From an uncultured Lachnospiraceae bacterium (GTDB lineage: Bacteria > Bacillota > Clostridia > Lachnospirales > Lachnospiraceae), in the NCBI GenBank assembly GCA_947632555.1, contig CANRPU010000006.1, positions 1 through 64,000 on the forward strand: 64,000 nt of DNA. Reading direction: 5' to 3'. The notes under the pieces were generated by a model. That model was not told the origin of the DNA. It ran no database searches and saw only the letters and a program-made list of their open reading frames with translations. Position 1 is the stretch's first letter. Every line of letters starts with the position of its first letter. Positions 49,988 through 60,900 of this stretch are shown here, one piece after another. The position numbers and the translations under genes are program-made.

Positions 49988-51975
49988 ATGAAGAAAAAGG
50001 GTATGGTGTTCCTGGCGGCTGTTCTGCTGGCCGGCCTGTGCGGATGCGGAAACCAGGTGCCGGCGAGGCAGTGGGGTGACAGGACGGTGAGCAGTTTCGC
50101 CATAGAAGGGCTAAAGGAGATCTGCCCGGATGAGCAAGGCGAGTCCCTGTATTGTACGGTGACGGGAACCGCCGCCCTGCAGCGGTATACGATGGAGGGA
50201 GAATTTGTAGAAGAGATTGCCGTGCGGGCCGATGAAAAGGAACCCGTGCTGGGGGAAAGCTGGGAAGAGGCGCAGACGGGGATCCGGGGAGTAAGCTGTC
50301 TGTGCGTGAACGGAAATATTCTGTACTGCTACCGGGCGGCTACCGATTCCCTGATGGCCGTGAATCTGGAGGATAAAAGCCAGGAACTGCTGGGAAAGCC
50401 GGGGGCATTGGGCGGCATGAAGGCCATGGCCGCGGGAGAAAATACCCTGCTGCTGCAGATATAGAATGCGGAGGGGAAGGAAGAACTGTGGGTATGGAAG
50501 CCGGAAACCAAAGCGGGGACAAAGCTGCGGGACGAGGGGATTTATCTCGCGGCGTACGCGTCAGGGGACAGTTACTGGCTGGCGGGGTATGAAGAGAACG
50601 CCGGCTATTATACGCAGGAATACGATGCCGCTTCCGACACGTTTTCAGAAAAGTATCCCGTCAATCTGACGGAGGCGTTGACGGCAATGACCTATGCGCG
50701 GGAAGAGGACTGCCTGTACGGCATGGTAATGGGCATAGGAGAGTATGTGCGTTTTACACCCAGACAGGCGGATTCCGTGACACGTTTCCAGGCACAGCAC
50801 AGCTTTGACAGAAGCGGACTGTACATAAGGGATGAGAGGCTGTATCTGTCGGACAGTACCGTGGGAGAAGTCTACTCTTTTGATACGACCGCTTATATTA
50901 CCGACAACGCGCCGCTAAAGGGATATGTACTGGATTTGGCGGATGCGCCGGATTACGCCGGGTACAATGTGATGCTGGAAGAACTGTCCTGGGATGAACT
51001 GGCGCTGAAGGTGCTGGCCCAGGATGCCGACTATGATTTTGTGATCCTGAATACGGATATGCCGGAAGCGCTGGCGCTGCGGGACGCGCTGGCTTATGAA
51101 CCCATCCCCCATCCGCGGTGGAGGAGTATTGGCGGGAGTGCCGGCCCTGTATCAGGGAAGCTGCCCTGTATGACGGGGAGATCTGGATGCTGCCGCTGAA
51201 CCTGCGGACGGAATGCGTGGTGTATAACGAAGAAAACCTGCGGAAAGAGAATATTGACATGGAACAGATCGGAAGCCTGCAGGAGTGGTACGCCGCGGGA
51301 AAGAAGCTGTATGAGGCAGGGAAGGAAGCGTATTACGGCCTGAATTATCCCACGGATACCGCGCTGTATTCTTATATATACAGCGGTGAAGAAACGGGAA
51401 AACTGGATTTTAACACGGAAGCGTTTCTGAAACTGCTGGATTTCCTTACAGGGGAAGAGGGATATAAAGCCGCGTACTGGCACCTTGGACTGGGAATAAC
51501 CTGGATGGATTACGGCGCGGACTGGGAGGAAGGCAGAAGGCTGCTGGCCGGGGATCTGTATATGACGGCAGCGGATACGGAAGGGGATTACGCCAGATAT
51601 CAGGGCTGCGAGGAACTCCATGCCAGAGGGATCCCTCCTGTGGAGGGCGGAAAGGAAACGGCGCAGGTAACGGGTGATATTCTGATCTTAAATCCCAACG
51701 CACCCAATAAGGAAGACGTACTGCGCTTCGCGGCGGACGTGTCCCGGCTGGCCATAGAAAAGCCGGAGAACTGGGTGTCATCGGATGAAACCATCTATCC
51801 GCAGGATGCGCTGACAAAGGATATTTTCGCACTGTATGAAGAGGGGATCGTCCGCTTCGGGCTTCCCACAGAACTGTTTACGGCGTATTATGACTATATC
51901 GGCGGCGCCGGCGGAGAGGCCGCTGACGTTGCCCGGGAACTGAACAGGACCGTTGGGATGTATTTAGGGGAGTAG
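49988..51975 (+). pseudogene. ABC sugar-binding lipoprotein, disrupted by an amber stop and a frameshift
   Basis: Begins MKKKGMVFLAAVLLAGLCGC with a lipobox Cys at 20, a secreted solute-binding protein. The reading frame meets TAG at 50462-50464 and then continues in the same frame to 51199. Near 51105-51117 the coding frame moves by one base (a CCCCC run at 51106-51110 is the likely place) and goes on to 51975 with bacterial extracellular solute-binding protein flavour (WMLPLNLRTECVVYNEENL, DGEIWML). Joined, it would encode about 660 residues. Two independent lesions make it a decaying gene rather than a sequencing slip. Its permease genes downstream are intact. Confidence 0.8.
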
Positions 51976-52006
51976 TTGAAACTGAAGATATAATAGGAGG
52001 GAAGCA

Positions 52007-53101
52007 ATGAAAAAATCTATGACTGTAGTAGTTGTGACGCTGCTTATCTGTCTTGGGACAGCGGGCTGCGGGCAGGAAGGAAACCAGGAGGGGTTCGCGG
52101 AAACTTTCGTTTCGTCCATAACGGAAACGGAAAGCGGACAGGAGCAGGAGCAGGAAAATGGCGGCGGGGATGAAACCGCGGCGCCCGATATGCGTATACT
52201 GGCGGTAAGCGCGGACGCGCGGGAAGCCGTGCGCAATTCCAACAAGCTGAATCTGGGAGCCCTCAGCGAAGGTTCGGACGGCAGTATTTATTATGTTGAC
52301 AAGGTACATAATACGGTGATGACCAGCGGCGTGCTGGGAGAGGACGCCAGGGTGGTCTATGAAGGAAAAGTAAACGCCCTGCAGGAAGCGGACGGCGCTC
52401 TGTATCTGCATTTGGATACGGGACTGGCGAAACTGGATCCGGCCAGCGGCGAAACACAGTTTTTGTGGGAGAAGCCCTTCGGGGAGTTTCTTGTGGTGGG
52501 AGATAAGGTATATCTGAACTGCGAGGAAGGATTCTGTGTCATGAATACGGACGGCAGCGGCAGAGAAGTGCTGCTGGAGCAGCCGGAAGCGGTTTCCTTT
52601 ATGCCGTGTGAAAACGGCTGGCTGTGCGTGGAGGCTTCGGAAACGGATCCGTCGCTGTTCTGGGAAGGACATCTGCTGTTTTTTGAAGAAAACGGAAAAG
52701 AAGTAACGCAGGTAGGTACTGGCCTGAATTATCCGCTTGCGGCCGGCGGGAGGATCATCCTGTTTAACTCGGACACCAAAACTGCCCATGTATGGAACCC
52801 GGAAACGGGGGAGGATGTGGATTTACAGGGCGGCGTACAGAAAATGGTGAGCGACGGGGAAAACCTCTATTACTTTGAGGACCGGTCGAACGGGGAGAAA
52901 ACAGCGAGCGCGCTCATCAGCTGGGACGGAACATCCGAAAGGGAACTGGCGGTCCTGGATGGATCTCCGGAAAATGATGCCGTCTATACTGCCCACGGAT
53001 GGCTGTACTGGAATGTGCGGGATGGAGAAGAACTGAAGTGGCGCTGCCTGAATCCTGAAACTGGAGAAACGGGAGAACTGCCTTATGAAATTTCGGACTA
53101 A
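52007..53101 (+). CDS. Beta-propeller-like lipoprotein of the sugar-type ABC operon
   Basis: A 364-residue protein. The signal peptide ends GTAG-C21. A low-complexity Glu/Gln tract (about 37-57) precedes repeated short beta-hairpin units (GSIYYVDKVHNT, GALYLHLDTGLAKLD, GENLYYFEDRS) typical of DUF5050-type propeller lipoproteins. It may sense or present the substrate. It overlaps the permease gene by 17 nt. RBS is AGGAGG. Confidence 0.7.
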   Translation: MKKSMTVVVVTLLICLGTAGCGQEGNQEGFAETFVSSITETESGQEQEQENGGGDETAAPDMRILAVSADAREAVRNSNKLNLGALSEGSDGSIYYVDKVHNTVMTSGVLGEDARVVYEGKVNALQEADGALYLHLDTGLAKLDPASGETQFLWEKPFGEFLVVGDKVYLNCEEGFCVMNTDGSGREVLLEQPEAVSFMPCENGWLCVEASETDPSLFWEGHLLFFEENGKEVTQVGTGLNYPLAAGGRIILFNSDTKTAHVWNPETGEDVDLQGGVQKMVSDGENLYYFEDRSNGEKTASALISWDGTSERELAVLDGSPENDAVYTAHGWLYWNVRDGEELKWRCLNPETGETGELPYEISD

Positions 53102-53864
53102 GATGAAATTGTGCTTTCTGCCCGCCGCGATGGGGATCCTGGTGTTTTATCTTCTGCCGTTTCTCCGGGTATTGCTGTATTCTGTCGTGCAGGGGCAGTA
53201 CCGGTGGAAATTCGCGGGCCTGCGGCATTATGTGAGAACCTTTTCCAATGAATATTTTCAGATGGCGTTTGGCAATACGCTGCTTTTGATCGTATGCTGC
53301 GTGCCGGTCTTTACAGCGGGAGCGGTGCTGCTGTCTTTGATCTGTATGAGAAAGGGCAGGCTGAGCAGCGTTTTAAGGAAAGTGGCGCTGCTGCCGCTGT
53401 TTTTGCCGTCGGTCAGCGTTGTGGGCGCGTTCGCGGCGGTGTTCGCGAAAGTGGAATCGCCGCTTCCCGTTTATAGTTTTTTCTTATGGAAGTATATGGG
53501 GATGGGGATCGTGATCCTGTCCGCGGCGTTTTCTTCCATTTCGCCTGAGATCTATGAAGCGGCCAGAATGGACGGCGCGGGTATCTTTACCATATGCAGG
53601 AAGATCACGATCCCGCTGTGCGCAAAACCGATTAAATTTACGGTGATACTGGCGATCGTCTACAGCTTCAGGACTTTTCGGGAGAGCTTTTTGTACTACG
53701 GGACGAATTATCCGCCGGATTACAGTTATACTCTGCAGTATTATATGAACAACCAGTTTCTGAAGCTGGATTACCAGACCATGGCAGCGGCTTCCGTGAT
53801 GATCACGGCGCTGATTTCCGTGCTTGTCATTTTGTTTACCATGGAAAGGGGGAAGGCAGAATGA
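53085..53864 (+). CDS. Sugar ABC transporter permease (MalF-like)
   Basis: A 259-residue binding-protein-dependent permease with about six helices. The EAA loop EIYEAARMDGAGIFTICRKITIPL is intact for docking an ATPase. No ATPase gene lies nearby, so a shared MsmX-type ATPase is likely. It overlaps the next gene by 4 nt. Confidence 0.88.
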   Translation: MKFRTKMKLCFLPAAMGILVFYLLPFLRVLLYSVVQGQYRWKFAGLRHYVRTFSNEYFQMAFGNTLLLIVCCVPVFTAGAVLLSLICMRKGRLSSVLRKVALLPLFLPSVSVVGAFAAVFAKVESPLPVYSFFLWKYMGMGIVILSAAFSSISPEIYEAARMDGAGIFTICRKITIPLCAKPIKFTVILAIVYSFRTFRESFLYYGTNYPPDYSYTLQYYMNNQFLKLDYQTMAAASVMITALISVLVILFTMERGKAE

Positions 53865-54610
53865 AAAAAGCGGTAAGGGTAATGCTGACGCTTCTGCGGC
53901 TGGCGTGTACGGGGGCGTTGCTGTTTCCCATTTTATTCATGTTTGGAAAAGCGCGGATCCATGATTTTTATGAGCTCCTGATCGAAAAATTCTGGTTTTA
54001 TCCGCGGTTCTGGAATTCCTTTTTCCTGGCCGCGGCGATCGGCCTGGGAGCCTCCCTGCTTGCTTTTCTGGCTGCGGCGGGCCTGAAATGGGGAATCGGG
54101 AGAGGAAGAAAAGTGATCCTTTCTGTATTGCTGCTGCTTATGCTGATGCCTTTGCAGGTGACGCTGCTTCCCAATTATGTGGGACTGCGGGACATGGGGC
54201 TTCTGGATACGAGAGCGGCGCTGATACTGCCCATGGTCTGTTCGCCGTTTGCCATTTATCTGATGTACCGGTATATGGAAACGATGCCGCAGGAGGCAAT
54301 CGAAGCGGTCAGAATGGAAACTTCTTCTCTGTTTCCCATACTGCGGCATGTGATATTTCCGGAAATGAGGTCCTGTCTGGCGGCAGTGTTTGTGTTCATG
54401 TTCGCCGAGGGGTTCAATATGGTAGAACAGCCGCTTTATTTTGTGAAGCGGGATGAACTGAAGCCGCTGTCGGTATTGACGGAAATCCTGCCGCAGGAGG
54501 AGTCTTACCTGATCTACGCGGTTGGTATCGTGTGTATGCTCCCCCTGCTTTTGCTGTATGGGTTTTATGAAGAAGAGATCATGGAAGGTCTGGGGTATTT
54601 GAAAGCATGA
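53861..54610 (+). CDS. Sugar ABC transporter permease (MalG-like)
   Basis: A 249-residue permease with about six helices. The EAA loop is present but altered (EAIEAVRMETSSLFPILRHVIFPEM, with ET where DG is usual), which may weaken ATPase docking. It pairs with the preceding permease. It overlaps the next gene by 4 nt. Confidence 0.82.
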   Translation: MKKAVRVMLTLLRLACTGALLFPILFMFGKARIHDFYELLIEKFWFYPRFWNSFFLAAAIGLGASLLAFLAAAGLKWGIGRGRKVILSVLLLLMLMPLQVTLLPNYVGLRDMGLLDTRAALILPMVCSPFAIYLMYRYMETMPQEAIEAVRMETSSLFPILRHVIFPEMRSCLAAVFVFMFAEGFNMVEQPLYFVKRDELKPLSVLTEILPQEESYLIYAVGIVCMLPLLLLYGFYEEEIMEGLGYLKA

Positions 54611-55029
54611 GAAAACGTATATTATTGGCTTTGACAGGTATCTTTTTCCTGCTGATGCTGCTGGGAACATTCTTTCATGAAAAGGTGGACGCCCTGTTCC
54701 GTGTTCAGGTCAGGGCGGTAGCGGTACAGAAAGAAACGGTACAGGTCCCTGCGGAGGTTACGGTGAACGGGGAAGAGATACAGGTACAGATGACGGAGGA
54801 GTTTCTGACGGTGCCTGGTTCGGCAGTAAGGGAAAACCGCGTTTACGTGACCGGGCGCGAAGAGGTGGCCTACGGGAGTTATTCCGTAGTATGGCTCAGG
54901 GAAGTGCGGACGGACGGAGAATGGGAAGGCAGGGTAAAAATAGCGGCCGGACTTTCGGAAGGTGAGGAGATCGTGGAAGTGTTTACGGATACGCTTTCGG
55001 ACGGTATGAGGGTCAGGGTGATCCGGTAA
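54607..55029 (+). CDS. Short membrane-anchored protein resembling the end of a membrane-fusion adaptor
   Basis: A 140-residue protein. One N-terminal transmembrane helix (about 5-24) is followed by a beta-rich domain. FLTVPGSAVRENRVYVTGREE and VKIAAGLSEGEEIVEV resemble the beta-barrel and membrane-proximal end of HlyD/RND adaptors, but the coiled-coil and lipoyl parts are missing. It may be a truncated relic or a small partner of the permeases, with which it overlaps by 4 nt. Confidence 0.55.
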   Translation: MRKRILLALTGIFFLLMLLGTFFHEKVDALFRVQVRAVAVQKETVQVPAEVTVNGEEIQVQMTEEFLTVPGSAVRENRVYVTGREEVAYGSYSVVWLREVRTDGEWEGRVKIAAGLSEGEEIVEVFTDTLSDGMRVRVIR

Positions 55030-55048
55030 ACAGGAAAGGCAGGAGATC

Positions 55049-55810
55049 GTGAAAAAGGGAATAAGCGGCAGCACGCTGAAGATCATAGCGATTCTGTCCA
55101 TGCTGACAGACCATACGGGAGCCGTGCTGCTGGAGAGGCTGCTGCTGCGGCGCGGATATCTGGAAGCGGTTTGGCGGGGAGGAGAATTTTTTCAGGCGTT
55201 TTACAGGGAAAATGTTCTCCTTGTTTCCGCCCATTTCATTATGCGCGATATCATCGGAAGATGGGGGTTCCCTATCTTCTGTTTTCTGCTGGTGGAGGGC
55301 TTTCTGCACACCCGCAGCGTGTGGAAGTACGCGGGGAGGCTGGGCCTGTTCGCCCTGATCTCGGAGGTGCCCTTTGACCTGGCGTTTTACGGGACCCCTT
55401 TTTACCCGGAGTACCAGAATGTGTTTTTTACGCTGCTGCTGGGATTGGCGGTGCTCATCGGCTGGCGATTTATAACGGAAAAGACGGCCCGGTCCTTCTG
55501 GGTCCGTCTGCCCCTGTATACCCTGTGCTTCGCGGCGTTCGCCGCACTGGCGGACGCGCTGTTTACGGATTACGGCGCAAAGGGCGTTACGGCCATCGCG
55601 GCGCTGTACGCGTTCAGGAGCGTAAAGTGGCGGCAGGTTCTGGCGGGGAGCATCGCTTTTGTCTGGGAACTTCCGGCACCGCTGGCGTTTCTCCCCGTCT
55701 GGTTTTATAACGGGCAGAGGGGACTGAAGATGAAATATTTCTTTTACATTTTTTACCCCGCGCACCTGTATCTGCTGTATCTGGCGGCCCGTTTTGGCGG
55801 CCTGGTTTAA
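55049..55810 (+). CDS. TraX-family membrane protein
   Basis: A 253-residue polytopic protein (about eight helices). LKIIAILSMLTDHTGAVL and GRWGFPIFCFLLVEGFLHT are TraX hallmarks; TraX acetylates F pilin in plasmids, but chromosomal clostridial copies have no known substrate. A GTG start with GGAGA 6 nt upstream. No conjugation gene is in the window. Confidence 0.88.
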   Translation: MKKGISGSTLKIIAILSMLTDHTGAVLLERLLLRRGYLEAVWRGGEFFQAFYRENVLLVSAHFIMRDIIGRWGFPIFCFLLVEGFLHTRSVWKYAGRLGLFALISEVPFDLAFYGTPFYPEYQNVFFTLLLGLAVLIGWRFITEKTARSFWVRLPLYTLCFAAFAALADALFTDYGAKGVTAIAALYAFRSVKWRQVLAGSIAFVWELPAPLAFLPVWFYNGQRGLKMKYFFYIFYPAHLYLLYLAARFGGLV

Positions 55811-55826
55811 AACAGGATTTTTGCAC

Positions 55827-55855
55827 TTGATTTTTGCAGGTGCGTTTAGTATAGT
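55827..55855 (+). promoter_or_regulatory. Promoter of plsX-acpP
   Basis: TTGATT (55827-55832), a 17-bp spacer and TATAGT (55850-55855), 36 bp before plsX. Confidence 0.72.
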
Positions 55856-55891
55856 AAGAAAGGGTATTTCTATACGAAAGGAAACGGAAGA

Positions 55892-56902
55892 ATGTCTGAA
55901 ATGGTGAAAGTGGCAGTGGACGCCATGGGCGGGGACAACGCGCCCGCGGCCATCGTGCAGGGGGCAGTGGATGCGCTGAACGCGCAGGAGCGCCTGAAAA
56001 TATTTCTGGTAGGGCGCAAAGAAGCCATAGAAAATGAACTGCAAAAGTATACCTATGACGCGGACCGCCTGGAGATCGTCCATACGGAAGAGATCATTGA
56101 AACGGCGGAACCTCCGGTCATGGCTATTCGGAAAAAGAAGGATTCCTCTATTGTAAAGGCCATGAATATGGTCAAGGAAGGTGTCTGTGACGCTCTGGTA
56201 TCGGCCGGTTCCACAGGCGCGGTACTGGTGGGCGGACAAGTGATAGTGGGACGCATCAAAGGCGTGGAAAGACCGCCGCTGGCACCCCTTATTCCTACGG
56301 AAAAGGGCGTGTCCCTTCTGGTGGACTGCGGGGCCAACGTGGACGCGAGGCCTTCCCACCTGGTTCAGTTTGCCAAGATGGGTTCCGTTTATATGGAAAG
56401 CGTCATGGGAGTGAAGAATCCCAAGGTAGGCATCGTGAATAACGGCGCCGAAGAGGAAAAGGGCAACGCGCTGGTAAAGGAAACGTTTCCGCTGCTGAAA
56501 AACTGTCCGGAAATCAATTTTGTGGGCAGCGTGGAGGCCAGGGATATTCCTGCGGGGGCGGCGGACGTTATTGTCTGCGAGGCCTTTGTGGGAAATGTCA
56601 TATTGAAGATGTACGAAGGCGTAGGCGCTTCCCTGATCAAAAAGGTAAAAGCAGGCATGATGGGCAGTCTGCGCAGCAAGATCGGCGCTCTTCTGGTAAA
56701 ACCCGCTTTGAAGAAAACACTGAAGGATTTTGATCTGGAGCAGTACGGCGGCGCTCCGCTGCTGGGACTGAACGGTCTGGTCGTTAAGAGCCATGGCAGC
56801 GCGGGAGCGGTGGAGATCAAAAATTCTGTTCTGCAGTGCGTCACTTTTAAGGAGCAGAAGATTAATGATAAAATAAAAGAAAAAATCACATTAGAAGACT
56901 AG
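55892..56902 (+). CDS. plsX: Phosphate acyltransferase PlsX
   Basis: A 336-residue enzyme making acyl phosphate from acyl-ACP for phospholipid synthesis. [33 protein letters not shown] and [11 protein letters not shown] are all present. It precedes acpP, its substrate carrier, by 17 nt. Confidence 0.97.
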   Translation: MSEMVKVAVDAMGGDNAPAAIVQGAVDALNAQERLKIFLVGRKEAIENELQKYTYDADRLEIVHTEEIIETAEPPVMAIRKKKDSSIVKAMNMVKEGVCDALVSAGSTGAVLVGGQVIVGRIKGVERPPLAPLIPTEKGVSLLVDCGANVDARPSHLVQFAKMGSVYMESVMGVKNPKVGIVNNGAEEEKGNALVKETFPLLKNCPEINFVGSVEARDIPAGAADVIVCEAFVGNVILKMYEGVGASLIKKVKAGMMGSLRSKIGALLVKPALKKTLKDFDLEQYGGAPLLGLNGLVVKSHGSAGAVEIKNSVLQCVTFKEQKINDKIKEKITLED

Positions 56903-56919
56903 GAAAGAAGGATTTTGCT

Positions 56920-57153
56920 ATGGAATTTGAAAAACTGAAAAAAGTAATCGCGGAAGTGCTGAACGTAGATCCGGAAGAGATCACCATGGAAACCACTTTT
57001 ATGGACGATCTGGGGGCGGATTCCCTGGATGTATTCCAGATCATCATGGGCATTGAGGAAGAGTTTGATATTGAAATCCCTGCTGAAAAGGCAGAAAAGA
57101 TCTCTACCGTGGAAGAAGCCGTAGAACTGATCAAGTCTGCGGTAAACGGCTGA
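56920..57153 (+). CDS. acpP: Acyl carrier protein
   Basis: A 77-residue carrier; the 4'-phosphopantetheine Ser is in [13 protein letters not shown]. It is acidic and of full length. It lies between plsX and rnc, as in many Firmicutes. A long stem-loop follows. Confidence 0.97.
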   Translation: MEFEKLKKVIAEVLNVDPEEITMETTFMDDLGADSLDVFQIIMGIEEEFDIEIPAEKAEKISTVEEAVELIKSAVNG

Positions 57154-57169
57154 TCATAGGATCTGAAAG

Positions 57170-57223
57170 AGTATTCCTGAGCGCTTTGCACGGGCTCAAC
57201 CGGCATATCGCATCAGGAATACT
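57170..57223 (+). promoter_or_regulatory. Long stem-loop between acpP and rnc
   Basis: AGTATTCCTGA (57170-57180) and TCAGGAATACT (57213-57223) form a perfect 11-bp stem; TTGTTTATTG follows. The 32-nt loop can itself pair (TGAGC/GCTCA). It may be a terminator with a large loop or an RNase III site in the rnc leader. Confidence 0.6.
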
Positions 57224-57246
57224 TTGTTTATTGTGAAAGGATATCA

Positions 57247-57966
57247 ATGGGAACGCAGTATACATTGGAGGAACTGGAAGAGAGAATGGGCTGCCGCTTT
57301 CATGACAGGCGGCTGTTACAGCAGGCCCTGACCCACAGTTCCTATACGAACGAACAGAAAATTAACCGGGGACAGCATTACGAGAGGCTGGAGTTTTTGG
57401 GAGATGCGGTTCTGGAACTGATCGCCAGCGATTTTGTCTACCGGCAGGACCCCGAGATGCAGGAGGGACAGCTGACGAGAAAGCGCGCTTCCCTGGTCTG
57501 TGAGCAGGCGCTGGCGCTTTCCGCGGAAGAACTGGGCGTGGGCGAGTTTATCAGGCTGGGCCGGGGGGAAGAATCTACCGGCGGCAGAAAACGCAGCTCC
57601 ATCACCTCCGATGTGATGGAGGCTCTGATAGGCGCTATCTATCTGGACAGCGGACTGGAACAGGCCAAGCGCTTTATCGACCGTTTTGTGCTGGTGGAAA
57701 CCCGGGAAAAGGAACGGCTGCTGAACGACAGCAAGACCCGTCTTCAGGAGTATGTGCAGAAATATAAAAAGGACTTCCGGTACGAACTGATAGAGGAATC
57801 GGGACCGGAGCATGACAAGCTGTTTCTGATAGAGGTGGTAGTGGACGGAAAGCCCATGGGCAGAGGCCGGGGGAAGACCAAAAAGATGGCGGCGCAACAG
57901 GCGGCGGCAGCCGCGCTGCGCAGTCTGGAAAAGGCGGATACGGAAGGGAAAAACGAATGTACTTAA
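57247..57966 (+). CDS. rnc: Ribonuclease III
   Basis: A 239-residue double-strand RNA endonuclease for rRNA and mRNA processing. The nuclease signature ERLEFLGDAVLEL, second acidic cluster SDVMEALIGAIYLD and a C-terminal dsRBD (LQEYVQKYKKDFRYELIEESGPEHDKLF) are complete. It overlaps smc by 10 nt. Confidence 0.97.
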   Translation: MGTQYTLEELEERMGCRFHDRRLLQQALTHSSYTNEQKINRGQHYERLEFLGDAVLELIASDFVYRQDPEMQEGQLTRKRASLVCEQALALSAEELGVGEFIRLGRGEESTGGRKRSSITSDVMEALIGAIYLDSGLEQAKRFIDRFVLVETREKERLLNDSKTRLQEYVQKYKKDFRYELIEESGPEHDKLFLIEVVVDGKPMGRGRGKTKKMAAQQAAAAALRSLEKADTEGKNECT

Positions 57967-60900
57967 AAAGTATCGAGGTATACGGATTCAAATCCTTTGC
58001 AAATAAGATCACCTTTCAGTTTCATAACGGCATTACCGGTATTGTAGGGCCCAACGGCAGCGGCAAGAGCAATGTGGCCGACGCGGTACGCTGGGTGCTG
58101 GGCGAGCAGCGCATCAAGCAGCTGCGCGGCGCGTCCATGCAGGATGTTATTTTTTCGGGAACGGAAACCAGAAAACCCTTAAGCTACGCGTATGTGGCGA
58201 TCACCCTGGATAATTCCGATCATCAGCTGGCCATTGATTACGACGAAGTGACGGTGGCCAGAAGGATCTATCGTTCCGGAGAGAGCGAGTACCTGATCAA
58301 CGGCTCCGCCTGCAGGCTGAAGGACGTGAACGAGCTTTTCTATGATACCGGCATCGGTAAAGAGGGCTATTCCATTATCGGGCAGGGGCAGATCGACAAG
58401 ATCTTGAGCGGCAAGCCGGAAGAGCGCAGGGAGCTTTTTGACGAAGCCGCCGGGATCGTAAAGTTTAAGCGCAGAAAATACGCGGCGCAGAAAAAGCTGG
58501 AAGACGAGAAAAATAATCTGGTGCGCGTGAACGATATCCTTTCGGAACTGGAGAAGCAGGTAAAGCCTTTGGAAAAACAGTCCGAGGTGGCCAGGATCTA
58601 TCTGAAGAAAAAGGAAGAGTTAAAGACACTGGACGTCAATATGTTCCTTCTGGAGCACAACCGCTTAAAGGAGCAGATGGAGGCGGTGGAAAGCAAATAT
58701 GCCGTCGCTTCCGGCGATCTGGAGGTCATGAGCGGGCATTTTGAGAATATCAAGGAAGAGTACGAAAAGATACAGGCGCAGATAGAAGAACTGGAAACGG
58801 CCATCGAGCAGGCCCGGTCCAGCCTGACGGACACCAGTGTGCTGCGGGGCAGACTGGAAGGGGAGATCAACGTCCTCAAGGAGCAGATACGTTCCGCCGG
58901 CGATAACGAACAGCATCTGCGAAACCGCTTGAAAGCCGTGCAGGCCGGCATTGATGAAAAAAGCGTGGACAAGGACGGCATATCGCGGGAAAAAGCCGAA
59001 ATAGACCAGCAGGTGGCGGAACTTGTGGCCAGGCGGGACGAGGCCCGCGCACTCTTAGAGCAGATACAGAACAGGATACAGGAACTGAATGATAACATAG
59101 AAAGCGGCAAGAATACCATTATCGGCGAGCTGAATCAGAGAGCCACCATCAAATCCAGAATGGGACGCTACGACACCATGATGGAACAGATCTCCATCCG
59201 CAGGGCGGAATTGAATTCCAGGCTCCTGCGTGCAAAGTCCGACGAGGAAACCCATGAGGAAAACATCCGCCAGCTGAACGGGCAGTTTGAGGAGATAACG
59301 GCCAAACTGGCTGAGATGAACGAGGAGTCCGCCAAAAAGGAAGAGATGCTGGTACAGATCAGGGAAGAACTGATCAAAAAGGACGAATCCCTCCGGACGG
59401 CGCAGGAGCAGTATCATCAGGAAAAATCCAAACTGGAAGCCCTTCTGAATCTGACGGAGCGCTACGAAGGCTACGGCGGCAGCGTAAAGAAAGTCATGGA
59501 ACAGAAAGAAAAGGAATCTGGCATTATCGGCGTGGTGGCGGATATCATCAAGGTGGAGAAAAAATATGAAACCGCCATCGAAACTGCTCTGGGCGGCAAT
59601 ATTCAGAATATTGTCACGGACAATGAAGAAACCGCCAAGAAAATGATAGGCTTCTTAAAACAGAACAAATTCGGCCGCGCCACGTTTCTGCCCCTGACGA
59701 GCATCCGCAACCCCCAGGAATTTAAAAACCCGGAAGTCCTGAAGGAAAAGGGCGTGATCGGTATGGCGGATGAACTGGTCACGCTGGAAAAGAAATATCA
59801 GGATGTGGCCAAAGCCATGCTGGGGCGTATCGTAGTAGTGGACAACGTGGACAACGCGGTAAAGATCGCCAGAAAGTATGACTACGGCATCCGGATGGTG
59901 ACGGTGGAAGGAGAGCTGCTGGTACCGGGAGGCGCCATCAGCGGCGGCGCGTTTAAAAACAACAGCAGTCTTCTGGGAAGAAGGCGGGAGATTGAAGAAC
60001 TGGAGAAGAACGCGGACAGGCTTTTAAAGGCCGCGGAGGGCCTGAATCAGGAAATAGAAGAACTGAAGCGCGCGCGCAACGGGCTGCGTATGGAATCGGA
60101 AAGCCTGAAAGCGGACATCCAGAGAAAATTCATCGAGCAGAATACCGCCAGGCTCAACGTGGAAACCGCGAGAGAGCGTATGGAGGAAGCGGAGGAAGGC
60201 TCCCGGTCCCTGCGGAATGAAGAAAAGGAAATGGAAAGACAGGTCCTGGAAATCAAGAACAGTAAGGAAGAGATCATAAAGGAACTGGCCGCTTCCGAAG
60301 AACTGGAGAAAAATGTGGAAGCGCAGATCCTGCTGTTTCAGAAGGAGCTGGAAGGGCAGCGCGGGGAAGAAACCGAAAAGGCGGCCATGGTGTCGGACTG
60401 GGACGTGAAAGTGGAAAAGATGCTGCAGACGCAGGAATTTAAGCAGCAGAACGTAGACCGTATCCTGGGTGAGATAGAAAGGCTGGCGGAAGAAAAAGCG
60501 GAAATTGAGGCGGGACTTTCGGAAAACGCCGTAAGCAGGGAAGAAAAACAGAAGAACATCACGGAGATCGAAAAGACCATTGCCGCTTCCCATACTTCTC
60601 AGGACCGTTCCCAGAAGGAACTGGAAGAAAGCCTGGAACAGAAAGAGCTTCTGGGCGCCAGACAGAAGAATTTCTTTAAGGAACGGGAAGCGCTGGCGGA
60701 ACAGATGACCGCGCTGGATAAGGAAGTCTACAGGCTGAATGCGCAGAAGGAAAGACTGGAAGAATCCATGGAGGCCCAGATCAATTACATGTGGGACGAG
60801 TATGAGATCACCCTTTCGGACGCGGCATCCATCCGTAATGAGGATATGAACGACCTGGCGGCCATGAAAAAGGAGATCGCCGTCATCAAGGATCAGATCA

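Noticed and set aside
50462..50464. TAG as a recoded (read-through) codon
   Set aside because: A second lesion (frameshift near 51110) breaks the same gene, so decay is simpler than recoding.
55013..56794. 593-codon minus-strand frame
   Set aside because: It lies over three well-supported genes (traX-like, plsX and the adaptor-like gene) and has no conserved motif.
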